The notes below the pieces were generated by a model. It ran no database searches. It was not told the origin of the DNA and worked only from the letters and a program-made list of their open reading frames with translations. A program made the position numbers and the translations under genes. From Devosia sp. FKR38 (GTDB taxonomy: Bacteria > Pseudomonadota > Alphaproteobacteria > Rhizobiales > Devosiaceae): 64,000 nt of DNA. How positions within the stretch are numbered: the stretch's first letter is position 1; each line of letters starts with the position of its first letter. Below, in pieces: positions 16,315-24,809 of the stretch. Location of the stretch: NCBI RefSeq assembly GCF_005222805.1, contig NZ_STGC01000002.1, positions 1-64,000 of the forward strand, in the 5' to 3' direction.

Positions 16315-17676
16315 ATGGCCTATAGTCTTGACCAGCTGCGCAAGGATGTTGCCGAAGGCAGCATCGATACCGTGCTCGTTGCCTTTCCCGATATGCAGGG
16401 CCGCATGATCGGCAAGCGCTTCCAGGCGGAATACTTCCTGGAATCGGCGCATGACGAGACGCATGGCTGCGACTATCTGCTGGCCGACGACATCGACATG
16501 GAGCCCGTGCCGGGCTACCAGGCCGCCAATTGGGGCAAGGGCTATGGCGATTTCGTCATGAAGCCGGACCTCAGCACGCTGATGAAGGCCACGTGGCTCG
16601 ACGGCACGGCCATCGTGCTCTGCGACCTCAGCGACCACCATCATCATCAGCCGATCCCACACAGTCCGCGGGCGATCCTCAAGGCACAGATCGATCGTCT
16701 GGCGGCCATGGGCTACATGGCCAACGCGGCCACCGAACTCGAATTCTACCTGTTCGACGAGGACTATCGCAGCATAGCCCAAAAGGGCTATCGCACGGCC
16801 CAGACCGCCGGCGACTACATCCAGGACTACCATATCTTCCAGACCACCAAGGAAGAGGGCGTGATGCGCGCGCTGCGCAAGCATCTTCAGGCCTCCGGCA
16901 TTCCGGTGGAATCCTCCAAGGGCGAATGGGGCCCCGGGCAGGAAGAGATCAATGTCAAATATGCCGATGCGCTGACCATGGCGGACCGCCATGTGGTGCT
17001 CAAGACCGCCACCAAGGAAATCGCCTGGGCGGCCGGCAAGGCCGTCACCTTCATGGCCAAGTGGGACTATGGTCTGGCCGGCTCGTCGAGCCATATCCAC
17101 ATGTCGCTGGCCGACAAGCGCGGCAAGCCGGTATTCGTCGACGACAAGGATGCGCGCGGCATGAGCGTGGTCATGAAGCAGTTCATGGCCGGCCAACTGG
17201 CCTATGCCCGCGAGATCACCTATTTCCTCGCGCCCTATATCAACAGCTACAAGCGCTTCCAGGCCGGCACCTTCGCGCCCACCAAGGCGATCTGGTCGCC
17301 GGACAACCGCACCGCCGGGTTCCGGCTCTGCGGCGAGCATTCCAAGGCCATCCGCGTCGAGTGCCGTATGGGCGGAGCAGACCTTAATCCCTACCTGGCA
17401 TTGGCCGCCCTGATCGCGGCTGGGATCAAGGGCATTGAGGACAAGCTCGAACTCGAACCGGCCTTTGTCGGCGATGCCTATATCACCAAGAAACTGCGCG
17501 AGATCCCCAAGACGCTGCGCGAGGCCACCGACACGCTGCGCAAGTCGAAAATGCTCAAGGAGGCCTTCGGGGACCAGGTGGTGGACCACTATGTCCATAC
17601 GGCCGAATGGGAGCAGTTCGAATATGACCGCCGCGTTACAGACTGGGAACTGCAGCGCGGCTTCGAACGGAGCTGA
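16315..17676 (+). CDS. Glutamine synthetase-like gamma-glutamyl amine ligase
   Basis: This 453-residue protein has the glutamine synthetase fold with the metal and ATP motifs (ATELEFYLF, EWGPGQEEINV, SSSHIHMSL, and a C-terminal NPYLALAALIAAG). Size and motif spacing match the GlnA-like group that contains PuuA, IpuC and gamma-glutamylethanolamide synthetases, not the housekeeping enzyme. It therefore probably joins glutamate to an amine. A clear GAGGAG site precedes the ATG. Neighbours (permease upstream; aldehyde and alcohol dehydrogenases downstream) fit an amine or amino-alcohol pathway. Confidence 0.87.
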   Translation: MAYSLDQLRKDVAEGSIDTVLVAFPDMQGRMIGKRFQAEYFLESAHDETHGCDYLLADDIDMEPVPGYQAANWGKGYGDFVMKPDLSTLMKATWLDGTAIVLCDLSDHHHHQPIPHSPRAILKAQIDRLAAMGYMANAATELEFYLFDEDYRSIAQKGYRTAQTAGDYIQDYHIFQTTKEEGVMRALRKHLQASGIPVESSKGEWGPGQEEINVKYADALTMADRHVVLKTATKEIAWAAGKAVTFMAKWDYGLAGSSSHIHMSLADKRGKPVFVDDKDARGMSVVMKQFMAGQLAYAREITYFLAPYINSYKRFQAGTFAPTKAIWSPDNRTAGFRLCGEHSKAIRVECRMGGADLNPYLALAALIAAGIKGIEDKLELEPAFVGDAYITKKLREIPKTLREATDTLRKSKMLKEAFGDQVVDHYVHTAEWEQFEYDRRVTDWELQRGFERS

Positions 17677-17711
17677 GGTCTCCTTGCTGCCATAGAAGGC
17701 AGCGCATACTC

Positions 17712-17840
17712 GGTGTCACCCCGGCCTTGAGCCGGGGCCCATCCCGAGATAGCACCGCTGCCGCACGGTTGCTCGAAAGCACGATCTGGCGGCATGACAA
17801 GAATCTCAGGATGGATCCCGGCGCAAGGCCGGGATGACAC
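17712..17840. repeat. Inverted pair of dispersed palindromic repeats
   Basis: A ~37-bp segment (17713-17749) containing CCCCGGCCTTGAGCCGGGG is repeated in inverted orientation at 17804-17840 with a few mismatches, around a ~54-bp centre. Each arm is itself a hairpin. The element lies between the ligase and aldehyde dehydrogenase genes. In frame with the latter it produces a spurious N-terminal extension, so the dehydrogenase start was set after it. Confidence 0.75.
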
Positions 17841-17865
17841 TGAGGGCAGGACGAGTTCGGAACCT

Positions 17866-19248
17866 ATGACTGACACCGTAAAAATCATCTCCCCTATCGA
17901 CGGCAGCGTCTATGCCGAGCGTCCGTTGGCCGGTAGCGCCGAAATCGAGAGCGCCGTGGCGCGGGCCAAGGCGGCGCGCCGGGCCTGGGGCGCGACCACC
18001 CTGCCCGAGCGCGCCAAGATCATCAGCCATTTCGTCGATGCCCTGCTGCTGATGAATGACGAGATCGTGCCCGAACTGGCCTGGCAGATGGGCCGCCCGA
18101 TCCGCTTTGGCGGGGAAAAGCGCGGCGTCGAGGAACGCAGCCGCTATATGATCGATTTGGCTTCGACGGCGCTGGCGCCGCTGCAGCTGCCGCCCAAGGA
18201 AGGCTTTGTCCGCTCCATCACCCGGGAGCCACTGGGCACGGTCATGGCGATTGCGCCGTGGAACTATCCGTTCCTGACGGCGGTCAATTCGATCATTCCC
18301 GGGCTGATGGCCGGCAATGCGGTGATCCTCAAGCATGCCAGCCAGACGCTGCTGGCCGGCGAGCGCTTCGCCATGGCGGCCGAAAGCGCCGGGTTGCCGG
18401 CGGGCCTGTTCCAGAACCTGGTGCTCGGCCATGCCGACACCGAGAAGCTCATTGCCTCCGGGCAGATCGACCACATCAATTTCACCGGCTCGGTCGAGGG
18501 CGGCCGGCGCATCGAAAAGGCGGCGGCGGGCACCTTTGCCACGCTGGGCCTCGAGCTGGGCGGCAAGGATCCCGCCTATGTCCGCGAAGACGCCAATCTC
18601 GACAATGCGGTCGAAAACCTGGTCGATGGCTCGTTCTTTAATTCGGGCCAGTCCTGCTGCGGCGTCGAGCGCATCTATGTGCACGCGAGCATCTATGATG
18701 GCTTTGTCGAACGCTTCATTGAGACCGCCAAGGGCTGGACGCTGGGCGATCCGCGCGACCCCGACACCATCGTCGGCCCCATGGCGCGCGGCAACTTTGC
18801 CGATCATGTGCGCCAGCAGACCGAGGAAGCCGTTCGCGGCGGTGCAACGCGCCACCTCAACACACGGCACGCGCTGGACAAGGCTGGCTCGCCCTATCTG
18901 GCGCCTGAGGTGCTGACCGGCGTCAACCACCAGATGAGTGTCATGCGCGAGGAGAGCTTCGGGCCGGTCGTCGGCATCATGAAGGTGGCCGACGATGCCG
19001 AAGCCATCACGCTGATGAACGACAGCCCCTATGGCCTGACCGCCTCAATCTGGACGCAGGATCTCGATGCCGCAGCGCGACTCGGCGCCCAGGTCGAAAC
19101 CGGGACCGTATTTGCCAATCGCTGCGACTATCTTGACCCGGCGCTGGTCTGGACCGGGGTCAAGGACACTGGCAAGGGCGGCGCGCTGAGCGAAATCGGC
19201 TATGCCAATCTGACGCAGCCAAAATCCTATCACTTGAAGCGGGTGTGA
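17866..19248 (+). CDS. NAD(P)-dependent aldehyde dehydrogenase
   Basis: A 460-residue aldehyde dehydrogenase, slightly short for the family. The general-base Glu lies in LELGGKDPAY and the catalytic Cys in NSGQSCCG; cofactor-binding FTGSVEGG is present. It would oxidise an aldehyde to its acid, in context perhaps a gamma-glutamyl aminoaldehyde. The ATG at 17866 is chosen because the upstream frame is translated palindromic repeat. The last bases overlap the start of the next gene (GTGA), which indicates translational coupling. Confidence 0.9.
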   Translation: MTDTVKIISPIDGSVYAERPLAGSAEIESAVARAKAARRAWGATTLPERAKIISHFVDALLLMNDEIVPELAWQMGRPIRFGGEKRGVEERSRYMIDLASTALAPLQLPPKEGFVRSITREPLGTVMAIAPWNYPFLTAVNSIIPGLMAGNAVILKHASQTLLAGERFAMAAESAGLPAGLFQNLVLGHADTEKLIASGQIDHINFTGSVEGGRRIEKAAAGTFATLGLELGGKDPAYVREDANLDNAVENLVDGSFFNSGQSCCGVERIYVHASIYDGFVERFIETAKGWTLGDPRDPDTIVGPMARGNFADHVRQQTEEAVRGGATRHLNTRHALDKAGSPYLAPEVLTGVNHQMSVMREESFGPVVGIMKVADDAEAITLMNDSPYGLTASIWTQDLDAAARLGAQVETGTVFANRCDYLDPALVWTGVKDTGKGGALSEIGYANLTQPKSYHLKRV

Positions 19249-20408
19249 CCGACATGACCAAAGCCAACTGGAACTATCCCACCGCCATCAAGTTTGGCCC
19301 CGGGCGCATTGCCGAACTGCCCGACGCGCTCAAGACCGCCGGGATCAGCCGGCCGCTGCTGGTCACCGACGCCGGGCTGGTCAATCTGCCGGTGACGCAG
19401 AACACCATCGCCCTGCTCAAGGCCGCTGGCTTTGCCGTGGGCGTCTTCGCTGACGTCAAGCCCAACCCGATCTCGGCCAATGTCGAGGCCGGCATCAAGG
19501 TGCTGCGCGAGGGTGGCCACGATGGCGTCATCGCCTTTGGCGGCGGCTCGGGGCTCGATGTGGGCAAGGTCATCGCCTTCATGGCCGGCCAGACCCGGCC
19601 GATGTGGGATTTCGAGGACATTGGCGACTGGTGGACCCGCGCCGACCCCAAGGGCATCTTCCCCATCGTCGCCGTTCCGACCACGGCCGGCACCGGCTCG
19701 GAAGTGGGCCGCGCCGGCGTCATCACCGATGAGACCACCCATACCAAGAAGGTGATCTTCCACCCCCTGATGATGCCCAAGGTGGTCATTGCCGACCCCG
19801 AGCTCACCGTTGGCATGCCCGCCATGATCACCATCGGCACCGGCATGGACGCGCTGGCCCATTGCCTGGAGGCCTATTGCGCGCCCGGTTATCATCCGCT
19901 CGCCGACGGCATTGCCGTGGAAGGCATCCGCCTGGTCATGGAGAACCTGCCCAAGGTTGTCGCCAATCCCGGTGACGTCGAGGCCCGCGGCCATATGATG
20001 AGCGCGGCCGCCATGGGCGCGACGGCCTTCCAGAAAGGGCTCGGCGCCATCCACGCGCTGAGCCACCCGGTTGGTGCGCTCTATGACACCCACCACGGCA
20101 TGACCAATGCCGTGTTCATGCCCTATGTGCTGGCCGTCAACAAATCGGCCATCGAGGCGCGCATCGCCCGGCTTTCGGCCTATCTGGGTCTGGCCCCAAC
20201 CTTCGAGGCCTTCCAGCATGCCGTCATCGGTCTGCGCCTGCGGCTCAATGTTCCGCACACCCTGGCTGAGTTCAAGGTTGATGCCAGCAAGCGCGAGCTG
20301 ATCGGTGACATGGCCATTGTCGATCCCACCGCAGGCGGCAATCCGGTCAAGCTTACCCGCGCGCTGGCGCTAGAGATCTTCGACCGGGCCATGGAGGGCC
20401 GCGTCTAG
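19245..20408 (+). CDS. Iron-containing alcohol dehydrogenase
   Basis: A 387-residue group III alcohol dehydrogenase. The NAD-binding GGGSGLDVGK and the metal-binding region (MDALAHCLEAYCAPGYHPLADG, with later HALSHPVGALYDTHHG) are intact. It would interconvert an alcohol and aldehyde, feeding the coupled aldehyde dehydrogenase. The GTG start overlaps the previous stop; an ATG three codons later (19254) is equally possible. It is the last gene of the set, followed by a hairpin. Confidence 0.9.
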   Translation: MTDMTKANWNYPTAIKFGPGRIAELPDALKTAGISRPLLVTDAGLVNLPVTQNTIALLKAAGFAVGVFADVKPNPISANVEAGIKVLREGGHDGVIAFGGGSGLDVGKVIAFMAGQTRPMWDFEDIGDWWTRADPKGIFPIVAVPTTAGTGSEVGRAGVITDETTHTKKVIFHPLMMPKVVIADPELTVGMPAMITIGTGMDALAHCLEAYCAPGYHPLADGIAVEGIRLVMENLPKVVANPGDVEARGHMMSAAAMGATAFQKGLGAIHALSHPVGALYDTHHGMTNAVFMPYVLAVNKSAIEARIARLSAYLGLAPTFEAFQHAVIGLRLRLNVPHTLAEFKVDASKRELIGDMAIVDPTAGGNPVKLTRALALEIFDRAMEGRV

Positions 20409-20437
20409 CCTGCTGGGCGCATCCGATGCAGAGAGGC

Positions 20438-20459
20438 CCTCCCCCAAGTCGGGGAAGGG
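20438..20459. repeat. CTCCCC/GGGGAG-type hairpin, possible terminator
   Basis: CCCTCCCCC-aagt-CGGGGAAGGG forms a hairpin with one bulge in the 65-bp gap between two convergent genes. It belongs to the same hairpin family as 7093-7189 and 9550-9669. It lacks a T run, so termination is uncertain. Confidence 0.5.
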
Positions 20460-20473
20460 CAGCGTCCATCACG

Positions 20474-21943
20474 CTAGCGGGCGACCAGTTCGGCGACCGT
20501 TTCCTTGACGCCCATTTCGAACAGGTCGTCGAGATGGGTGGCGACAGTCTCGCCAAAGGTCTGGTTGTCGGCCAGATCGGTGCCGAACACTTCGGTCAGA
20601 CCAGCCAGGCCGACATAGAGCGCCTCGGCGTCATCACCGGCCTCGGCGGCGATGGCCATCATGCGCATGGCCAGCGGATCGCGGACGTCGATATTCTCGC
20701 CCTTTTCGTCGATGCCGGTGACATAGCGCATCCAGGCGGCGACCCCCAGGCCGAGCCGCTCGAACGGCTGGCCGGCCTTGAGGCGCTCGCGGATGGTGCC
20801 GAGCAGGCGCTGCGGCAGCTTCTGGCTGCCGTCCATGGCGATCTGCCAGGTGCGGTGCTTGAGCGCCGGATTGCGGAAACGGGCCAGCAGTTCGTCGCGA
20901 TAGGCGCCCAGGTCGACGCCCGGCATGTCCAGGGTCGGCATGGCCTCCTCGGTCATCAGCCCGTGGATCAGCTTGACGAAGTCGGCGTCGGCCATGACGT
21001 CGGAGATATACTCATAGCCGGCCAGATAGCCGAGATAGGCCATGGTGGAATGGCTGCCATTGAGCATGCGCAGCTTCATGCGCTCGAAGGGTTCGACATC
21101 GGCCACCATTTGGGCGCCGGCCTTTTCAAAGGGCGGGCGGCCCTGGGGGAAATGGTCCTCGATCACCCATTGGGTGAAGGGCTCAGTCATGATCGGCCAG
21201 GCATCCTGGGCGCCGATCAGCGTGGCCACGGTCTCGCGGTCGGCATCAGTGGTCGAGGGCACGATGCGATCCACCATGGTGCCGGGGAAGGCCACGTCGG
21301 CCACAAAGGCACCCAGTGCGGTTTCGCGCAGAGCGGCAAAGCGGGTAACGATGCGTTTGACCGTCGCGCCATTGGACGGCAGGTTGTCGCAGCTCATCAC
21401 CGCAAAGGGGGCGATGCCGGCGGCCTTGCGGCGCGCCAGGGCCTCCACCAGCATGCCGGGCGCCGAGCGCGGCGCGGTGGGATTGGCCAGGTCATGGGCG
21501 ATATCGGGATGGCCCTGGTCCAGCTCACCCGTCGCCGGATCGTGGCAATAGCCCTTTTCGGTCACGGTCAGCGAGACGATGCGGATCTGCGGGCTGGCCA
21601 TCAGCGCCAGCAGCTCTTCGCGCTGGGTGTTGGCATCGAGCACCTTGAGGATCGAGCCAATGACTCGCGGCCGCGTGCCCGAAGCGTCGCGGATCGCAAT
21701 CGTGTACAGCCCGTCCTGCGGCTCGAGCGCCTCCTTGGTGTCGGGGCGGCGCAGGCTGGCGCCCACAATGGCCCAGTCCGGATTGTCCTTGAGCAGGTCA
21801 TCGACATAGACGGCCATATGCGCGCGATGGAAAGCGCCAATGCCCAGGTGGACAATGCCCGCGGTCACGGCGCTGCGGTCATAGTCGGGCAGCCGGACGC
21901 CGGCGGGTACTTTGGCAAGGGTGGCGGCACTCAGGCGCGGCAT
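20474..21943 (-). CDS. Mannitol dehydrogenase-family oxidoreductase (possibly fructuronate reductase)
   Basis: The 489-residue protein belongs to the polyol-specific long-chain dehydrogenases: N-terminal Rossmann region (HLGIGAFHRAH) and the family signature KLRMLNGSHSTMAYLG. Members reduce fructose to mannitol or fructuronate/tagaturonate to the aldonate. The divergent KDG kinase favours the hexuronate reading (UxuB-like), but the substrate cannot be fixed. ATG 21943 has GGAG eight bases before it and fits homologues better than the upstream ATG 21964. Confidence 0.85.
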   Translation of the reverse strand: MPRLSAATLAKVPAGVRLPDYDRSAVTAGIVHLGIGAFHRAHMAVYVDDLLKDNPDWAIVGASLRRPDTKEALEPQDGLYTIAIRDASGTRPRVIGSILKVLDANTQREELLALMASPQIRIVSLTVTEKGYCHDPATGELDQGHPDIAHDLANPTAPRSAPGMLVEALARRKAAGIAPFAVMSCDNLPSNGATVKRIVTRFAALRETALGAFVADVAFPGTMVDRIVPSTTDADRETVATLIGAQDAWPIMTEPFTQWVIEDHFPQGRPPFEKAGAQMVADVEPFERMKLRMLNGSHSTMAYLGYLAGYEYISDVMADADFVKLIHGLMTEEAMPTLDMPGVDLGAYRDELLARFRNPALKHRTWQIAMDGSQKLPQRLLGTIRERLKAGQPFERLGLGVAAWMRYVTGIDEKGENIDVRDPLAMRMMAIAAEAGDDAEALYVGLAGLTEVFGTDLADNQTFGETVATHLDDLFEMGVKETVAELVAR

Positions 21944-22014
21944 GGCAGTCTCCAGCGGATGCAATCGGGCGCACCATAGTGCCTTCCGATCTTGTATGGA
22001 AGCGAGTAGCGTGT

Positions 22015-22033
22015 GGCCAAATCGGCTTTGGCC
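22015..22033. promoter_or_regulatory. Inverted repeat in the divergent region, possible operator
   Basis: GGCCAAA (22015-22021) and TTTGGCC (22027-22033) form a perfect 7-bp inverted repeat with 5 bp between, about 37 bp before the KDG kinase start and in the 126-bp divergent gap. Shape and place suit an operator for a sugar-acid regulator; no such regulator gene lies in the window. Confidence 0.4.
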
Positions 22034-22069
22034 GCATAGACCTCAAGCAGGTTCCGGAGGGCAAGGATT

Positions 22070-22993
22070 TTGGTACAGCAGCGCTTTGTCAGCATTGGCG
22101 AATGCATGATCGAGATGAGCGGTGGCGAAGATCGCCTCTATCGCCTTGGCTATGCCGGGGACACGCTCAACACAGCCTGGTATATGCGGGCGCTGCTGGG
22201 CAAGGATTGGTCGGTCGATTATTTCACCGGCCTGGGCGAGGACAAATATTCCGCCGACATCCGCGCCTTTCTCGATGCCAATGATATCGGCACCAGCCAT
22301 ATCCATACCGTGCCGGGCCGCCGGCCGGGGCTCTATATGATCCACCAGCAGGATGGCGACCGCCAGTTCACCTATTGGCGCGACACCTCGGCGGCCAAGT
22401 TGCTGGCCGATGACAAGGATGCGCTCAACGCTGCGGTCAAGGGCGCGAGCATGGTGTACTTCTCCGGCATCACGCTGGCCATCCTGGCGCCGCGCGCCCG
22501 GGGGCGGCTGCTGGGGGCCATCGTGCGGGCTCGCGATGCCGGCGCCCGCATCGTCTTTGATACCAATATCCGCCCGGCGCTGTGGACCAGCCCGCGCGTG
22601 ATGACCTCTGTACTGACAGCAGTTGCCACACTTTGTGATGTCGTTCTGCCAACACATGGTGACGAAGCGCCATTGTTTGGTGACGCCAATGCGGATGAAA
22701 CGGCGGACCGCTATCTCGAACTGGGCGTCGAGGAAGTCGTGGTCAAGGACGGCGCCGGCGAGGCCGTGATCGCCACCGCACACGAGCGGGTCAAGGTCGG
22801 CCCCAAGCCCGGCGCCAAGGTCGTGGATGCCACCGGGGCCGGCGACAGTTTCAATGGCGCCTATCTCTCGGCGCGCCTGGCCGGGCAATCGCTGCAGGCG
22901 GCGGCAGAAGCCGCCCATGCGGTGGCCGGCGTGGTGATCGGGCAGAAGGGCGCGCTGGTCGATCCGGCACTGCTGGGGTCCGCACGCCGCTAG
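22070..22993 (+). CDS. kdgK: 2-dehydro-3-deoxygluconokinase (PfkB family)
   Basis: A 307-residue PfkB sugar kinase whose overall sequence fits KDG kinases of the Entner-Doudoroff and uronate pathways. The catalytic Asp259 lies in DATGAGDSFNGAY; the N-terminal GYAGDTLNTA matches the KDG-kinase group. The start is TTG with CGGAGG nine bases upstream; no ATG is available before the conserved start. It is divergent from the mannitol dehydrogenase-family gene. The stop overlaps that of the convergent DUF924 gene (CTAG). Confidence 0.87.
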   Translation: MVQQRFVSIGECMIEMSGGEDRLYRLGYAGDTLNTAWYMRALLGKDWSVDYFTGLGEDKYSADIRAFLDANDIGTSHIHTVPGRRPGLYMIHQQDGDRQFTYWRDTSAAKLLADDKDALNAAVKGASMVYFSGITLAILAPRARGRLLGAIVRARDAGARIVFDTNIRPALWTSPRVMTSVLTAVATLCDVVLPTHGDEAPLFGDANADETADRYLELGVEEVVVKDGAGEAVIATAHERVKVGPKPGAKVVDATGAGDSFNGAYLSARLAGQSLQAAAEAAHAVAGVVIGQKGALVDPALLGSARR

Positions 22994-23535
22994 AACATGC
23001 GGTCGCCGATGTCTTCAATATAGGCCTGCTCCTCGGGCGTGCTGGTGCGCCCGAGGGCAGCATTGCGCTTGGGGAAGCGTCCGAACCGGGCCACGCAATC
23101 GCGGTGCTTGAACATGAAATCGAGGGCTTTGTCGTCGCCATTGGCAGCGAACAATCGGACGCCCTCGTCCTGAATCACCAGCGATTCGGAGTGCATGAAG
23201 GGCATGTAGAGGAACATGCGCTGGTCGCTGCTCAGGTCAGCGTCAGCCTTGGCGGCAATGGCTTCCTGTGCCAGGGCCAGCGCCATACAGTCCCGAGCGA
23301 AGGCTGTGGCAGAGCCGCGGTACAGCTGGCGGCTGAACTGGTCGAGCACGATGATCTCGGCCAGCCGCCCCTGGGGCGTTACCCGCCACGTCCAGGCTTC
23401 GCCTGCGGCAACCTGACGATGGGTGAGGGCAAAGCGCTCGGCAATCCGGGCGTCAAAAGCCGCGTCGCCGCTGAACCAGTCATCCTGGCCATGCGCGACA
23501 AACCAGAAGTCCATGATGGCGTCCGGCGTTTGCAT
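22990..23535 (-). CDS. DUF924 family protein
   Basis: The 181-residue protein matches the DUF924 family: an early DFWF, then IIVLDQFSRQLYRG, and FLYMPFMHSES. The family is helical and TPR-like in fold; its biochemical role is unknown. It has no signal or membrane segment. It shares a four-base stop overlap with kdgK and is 91 bp downstream of the VOC gene on the same strand. Confidence 0.85.
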   Translation of the reverse strand: MQTPDAIMDFWFVAHGQDDWFSGDAAFDARIAERFALTHRQVAAGEAWTWRVTPQGRLAEIIVLDQFSRQLYRGSATAFARDCMALALAQEAIAAKADADLSSDQRMFLYMPFMHSESLVIQDEGVRLFAANGDDKALDFMFKHRDCVARFGRFPKRNAALGRTSTPEEQAYIEDIGDRMF

Positions 23536-23626
23536 GGGCGTTCTCCCTCAAGGCGATAGCGCCATACCAAAGGGCGCCCCCCGGGCCAGACTAGCCCGGC
23601 CAGGGCGCTGCTGTGAACCCGGGCGC

Positions 23627-24547
23627 TCAGCCGACCAGCAGTTGCAGGCGGTTGCCGAAGGGGTCGCGCGTCTCGATGCCATTGGCCAGCGGATCAACGG
23701 TGGCGCCGGCCGCGGCGAGGCGCCTGCGAATGGCGTCGAGGACACTATCGTCGGGCACAACAATGGTGAACCAACGCAGCCCGGCCGAGCCGGCCGGCGG
23801 CAGCGTCGCATTGGGGCCGGACCATATGTTGAACGCCAGCGAATGCGGCATGTAGTCGAGCCCGACATCGCCCATGCCGAAGGAGTGGATCATCAGGAAG
23901 CCGGCAAAGCCGATGACGTCGCGATAGAAGCCCATCGCCTGGGCCAGGTCGTTGACATGGACATGCACGTGACCAATGCGGGTGCCCTTGGGCATACGGG
24001 CGGCCACGGTCGGGTTGTCGCCCAGTTCAGCCAGCAGGCCATCGAGATCGATTGGCTCGCGGCCGGAATGCGGCTTGCCATCGGCCGTCACCGCATAGGT
24101 CTGGCCCTTGTCGGGGTCTCCCAGCGTGCCGCGCCATGGAGTCTCGAAGGTGATCTCGATGCCATTGCCGTCGAGGTCCCACAGATAGATGGCCTCGCTC
24201 ACCAGATGGTCGGTGGGCGAGATGCGCACATTGCGCTGCAGCGCCCGCACGGCGAACTGGGCCAGGTCGACCCGCTTGGGCACATGGATGGCCAGGTGGT
24301 AGAGCCCGATGCTGCGCGGCACCACCGGACGGATGGCGCCGGTCTCGAGCACGATCAGCGGCAGGCCGCCGGCGCCCAGAGTTAGCACATTGCCGGTCTC
24401 GGCAATCAGGTCGAGCCCGACCACGTCCTGCCATATGGCCAGAGCCTTGGCGCGGTCGGTCACGGCCAGATGCACCGGCCCGAGCTTGGTGGTGAGGGGG
24501 ATCAGCGGCGCGGATTTGACATTGGTCTGAACGGAGGCATCGATCAT
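23627..24547 (-). CDS. VOC-family ring-cleavage-type dioxygenase (CatE-like)
   Basis: A 306-residue protein with two tandem VOC (glyoxalase/dioxygenase) modules, about 15-135 and 160-290, like CatE catechol 2,3-dioxygenases. Candidate metal ligands include the His in GPVHLAV and in IGHVHVHV. No aromatic catabolic genes are nearby, so the real substrate is open. A/T-rich upstream DNA (24548-24809) separates it from the divergent chemoreceptor. Confidence 0.8.
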   Translation of the reverse strand: MIDASVQTNVKSAPLIPLTTKLGPVHLAVTDRAKALAIWQDVVGLDLIAETGNVLTLGAGGLPLIVLETGAIRPVVPRSIGLYHLAIHVPKRVDLAQFAVRALQRNVRISPTDHLVSEAIYLWDLDGNGIEITFETPWRGTLGDPDKGQTYAVTADGKPHSGREPIDLDGLLAELGDNPTVAARMPKGTRIGHVHVHVNDLAQAMGFYRDVIGFAGFLMIHSFGMGDVGLDYMPHSLAFNIWSGPNATLPPAGSAGLRWFTIVVPDDSVLDAIRRRLAAAGATVDPLANGIETRDPFGNRLQLLVG

Positions 24548-24809
24548 AGCGAATTCCTCAAGTGTCTGTTGGACCCGATATAGGCCGCAGACCGCCCCTT
24601 CACTACGCCAACTGCGACGAAGTCATCGTTCGGCGAATGCTTGCCAATGCAGCACAGCAAACAGCATTTCAGCCCCACCAAAACAACATGGGAGCCATGC
24701 TTAACTGCTGGAAAGGAAGCAATTTCATGCAAATTTAAGCAGTTTTGTACCTAGTAGTGGACAGTTTCACCCGTGCTGCGCACGCCAGTTGACCGCCGGA
24801 ACTTTTCCC
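24548..24809. other. Divergent intergenic region, VOC gene and chemoreceptor
   Basis: This 262-bp gap holds the promoters of two divergent genes. It is relatively A/T-rich around 24690-24760 and contains an inverted repeat AACTGCT/AGCAGTT (about 24703-24745). I see no sigma28-type flagellar promoter and no small gene with convincing support. Confidence 0.45.

Noticed and set aside
17794-17865. N-terminal extension of the aldehyde dehydrogenase
   Set aside because: The extra residues are translated palindromic repeat (ISGWIPAQGRDD type) and the family start is at 17866.
23575-23626. Hairpin CCGGGC-cagacta-GCCCGG after the VOC gene as a terminator
   Set aside because: There is no U-rich tail on either strand, so termination is not supported.
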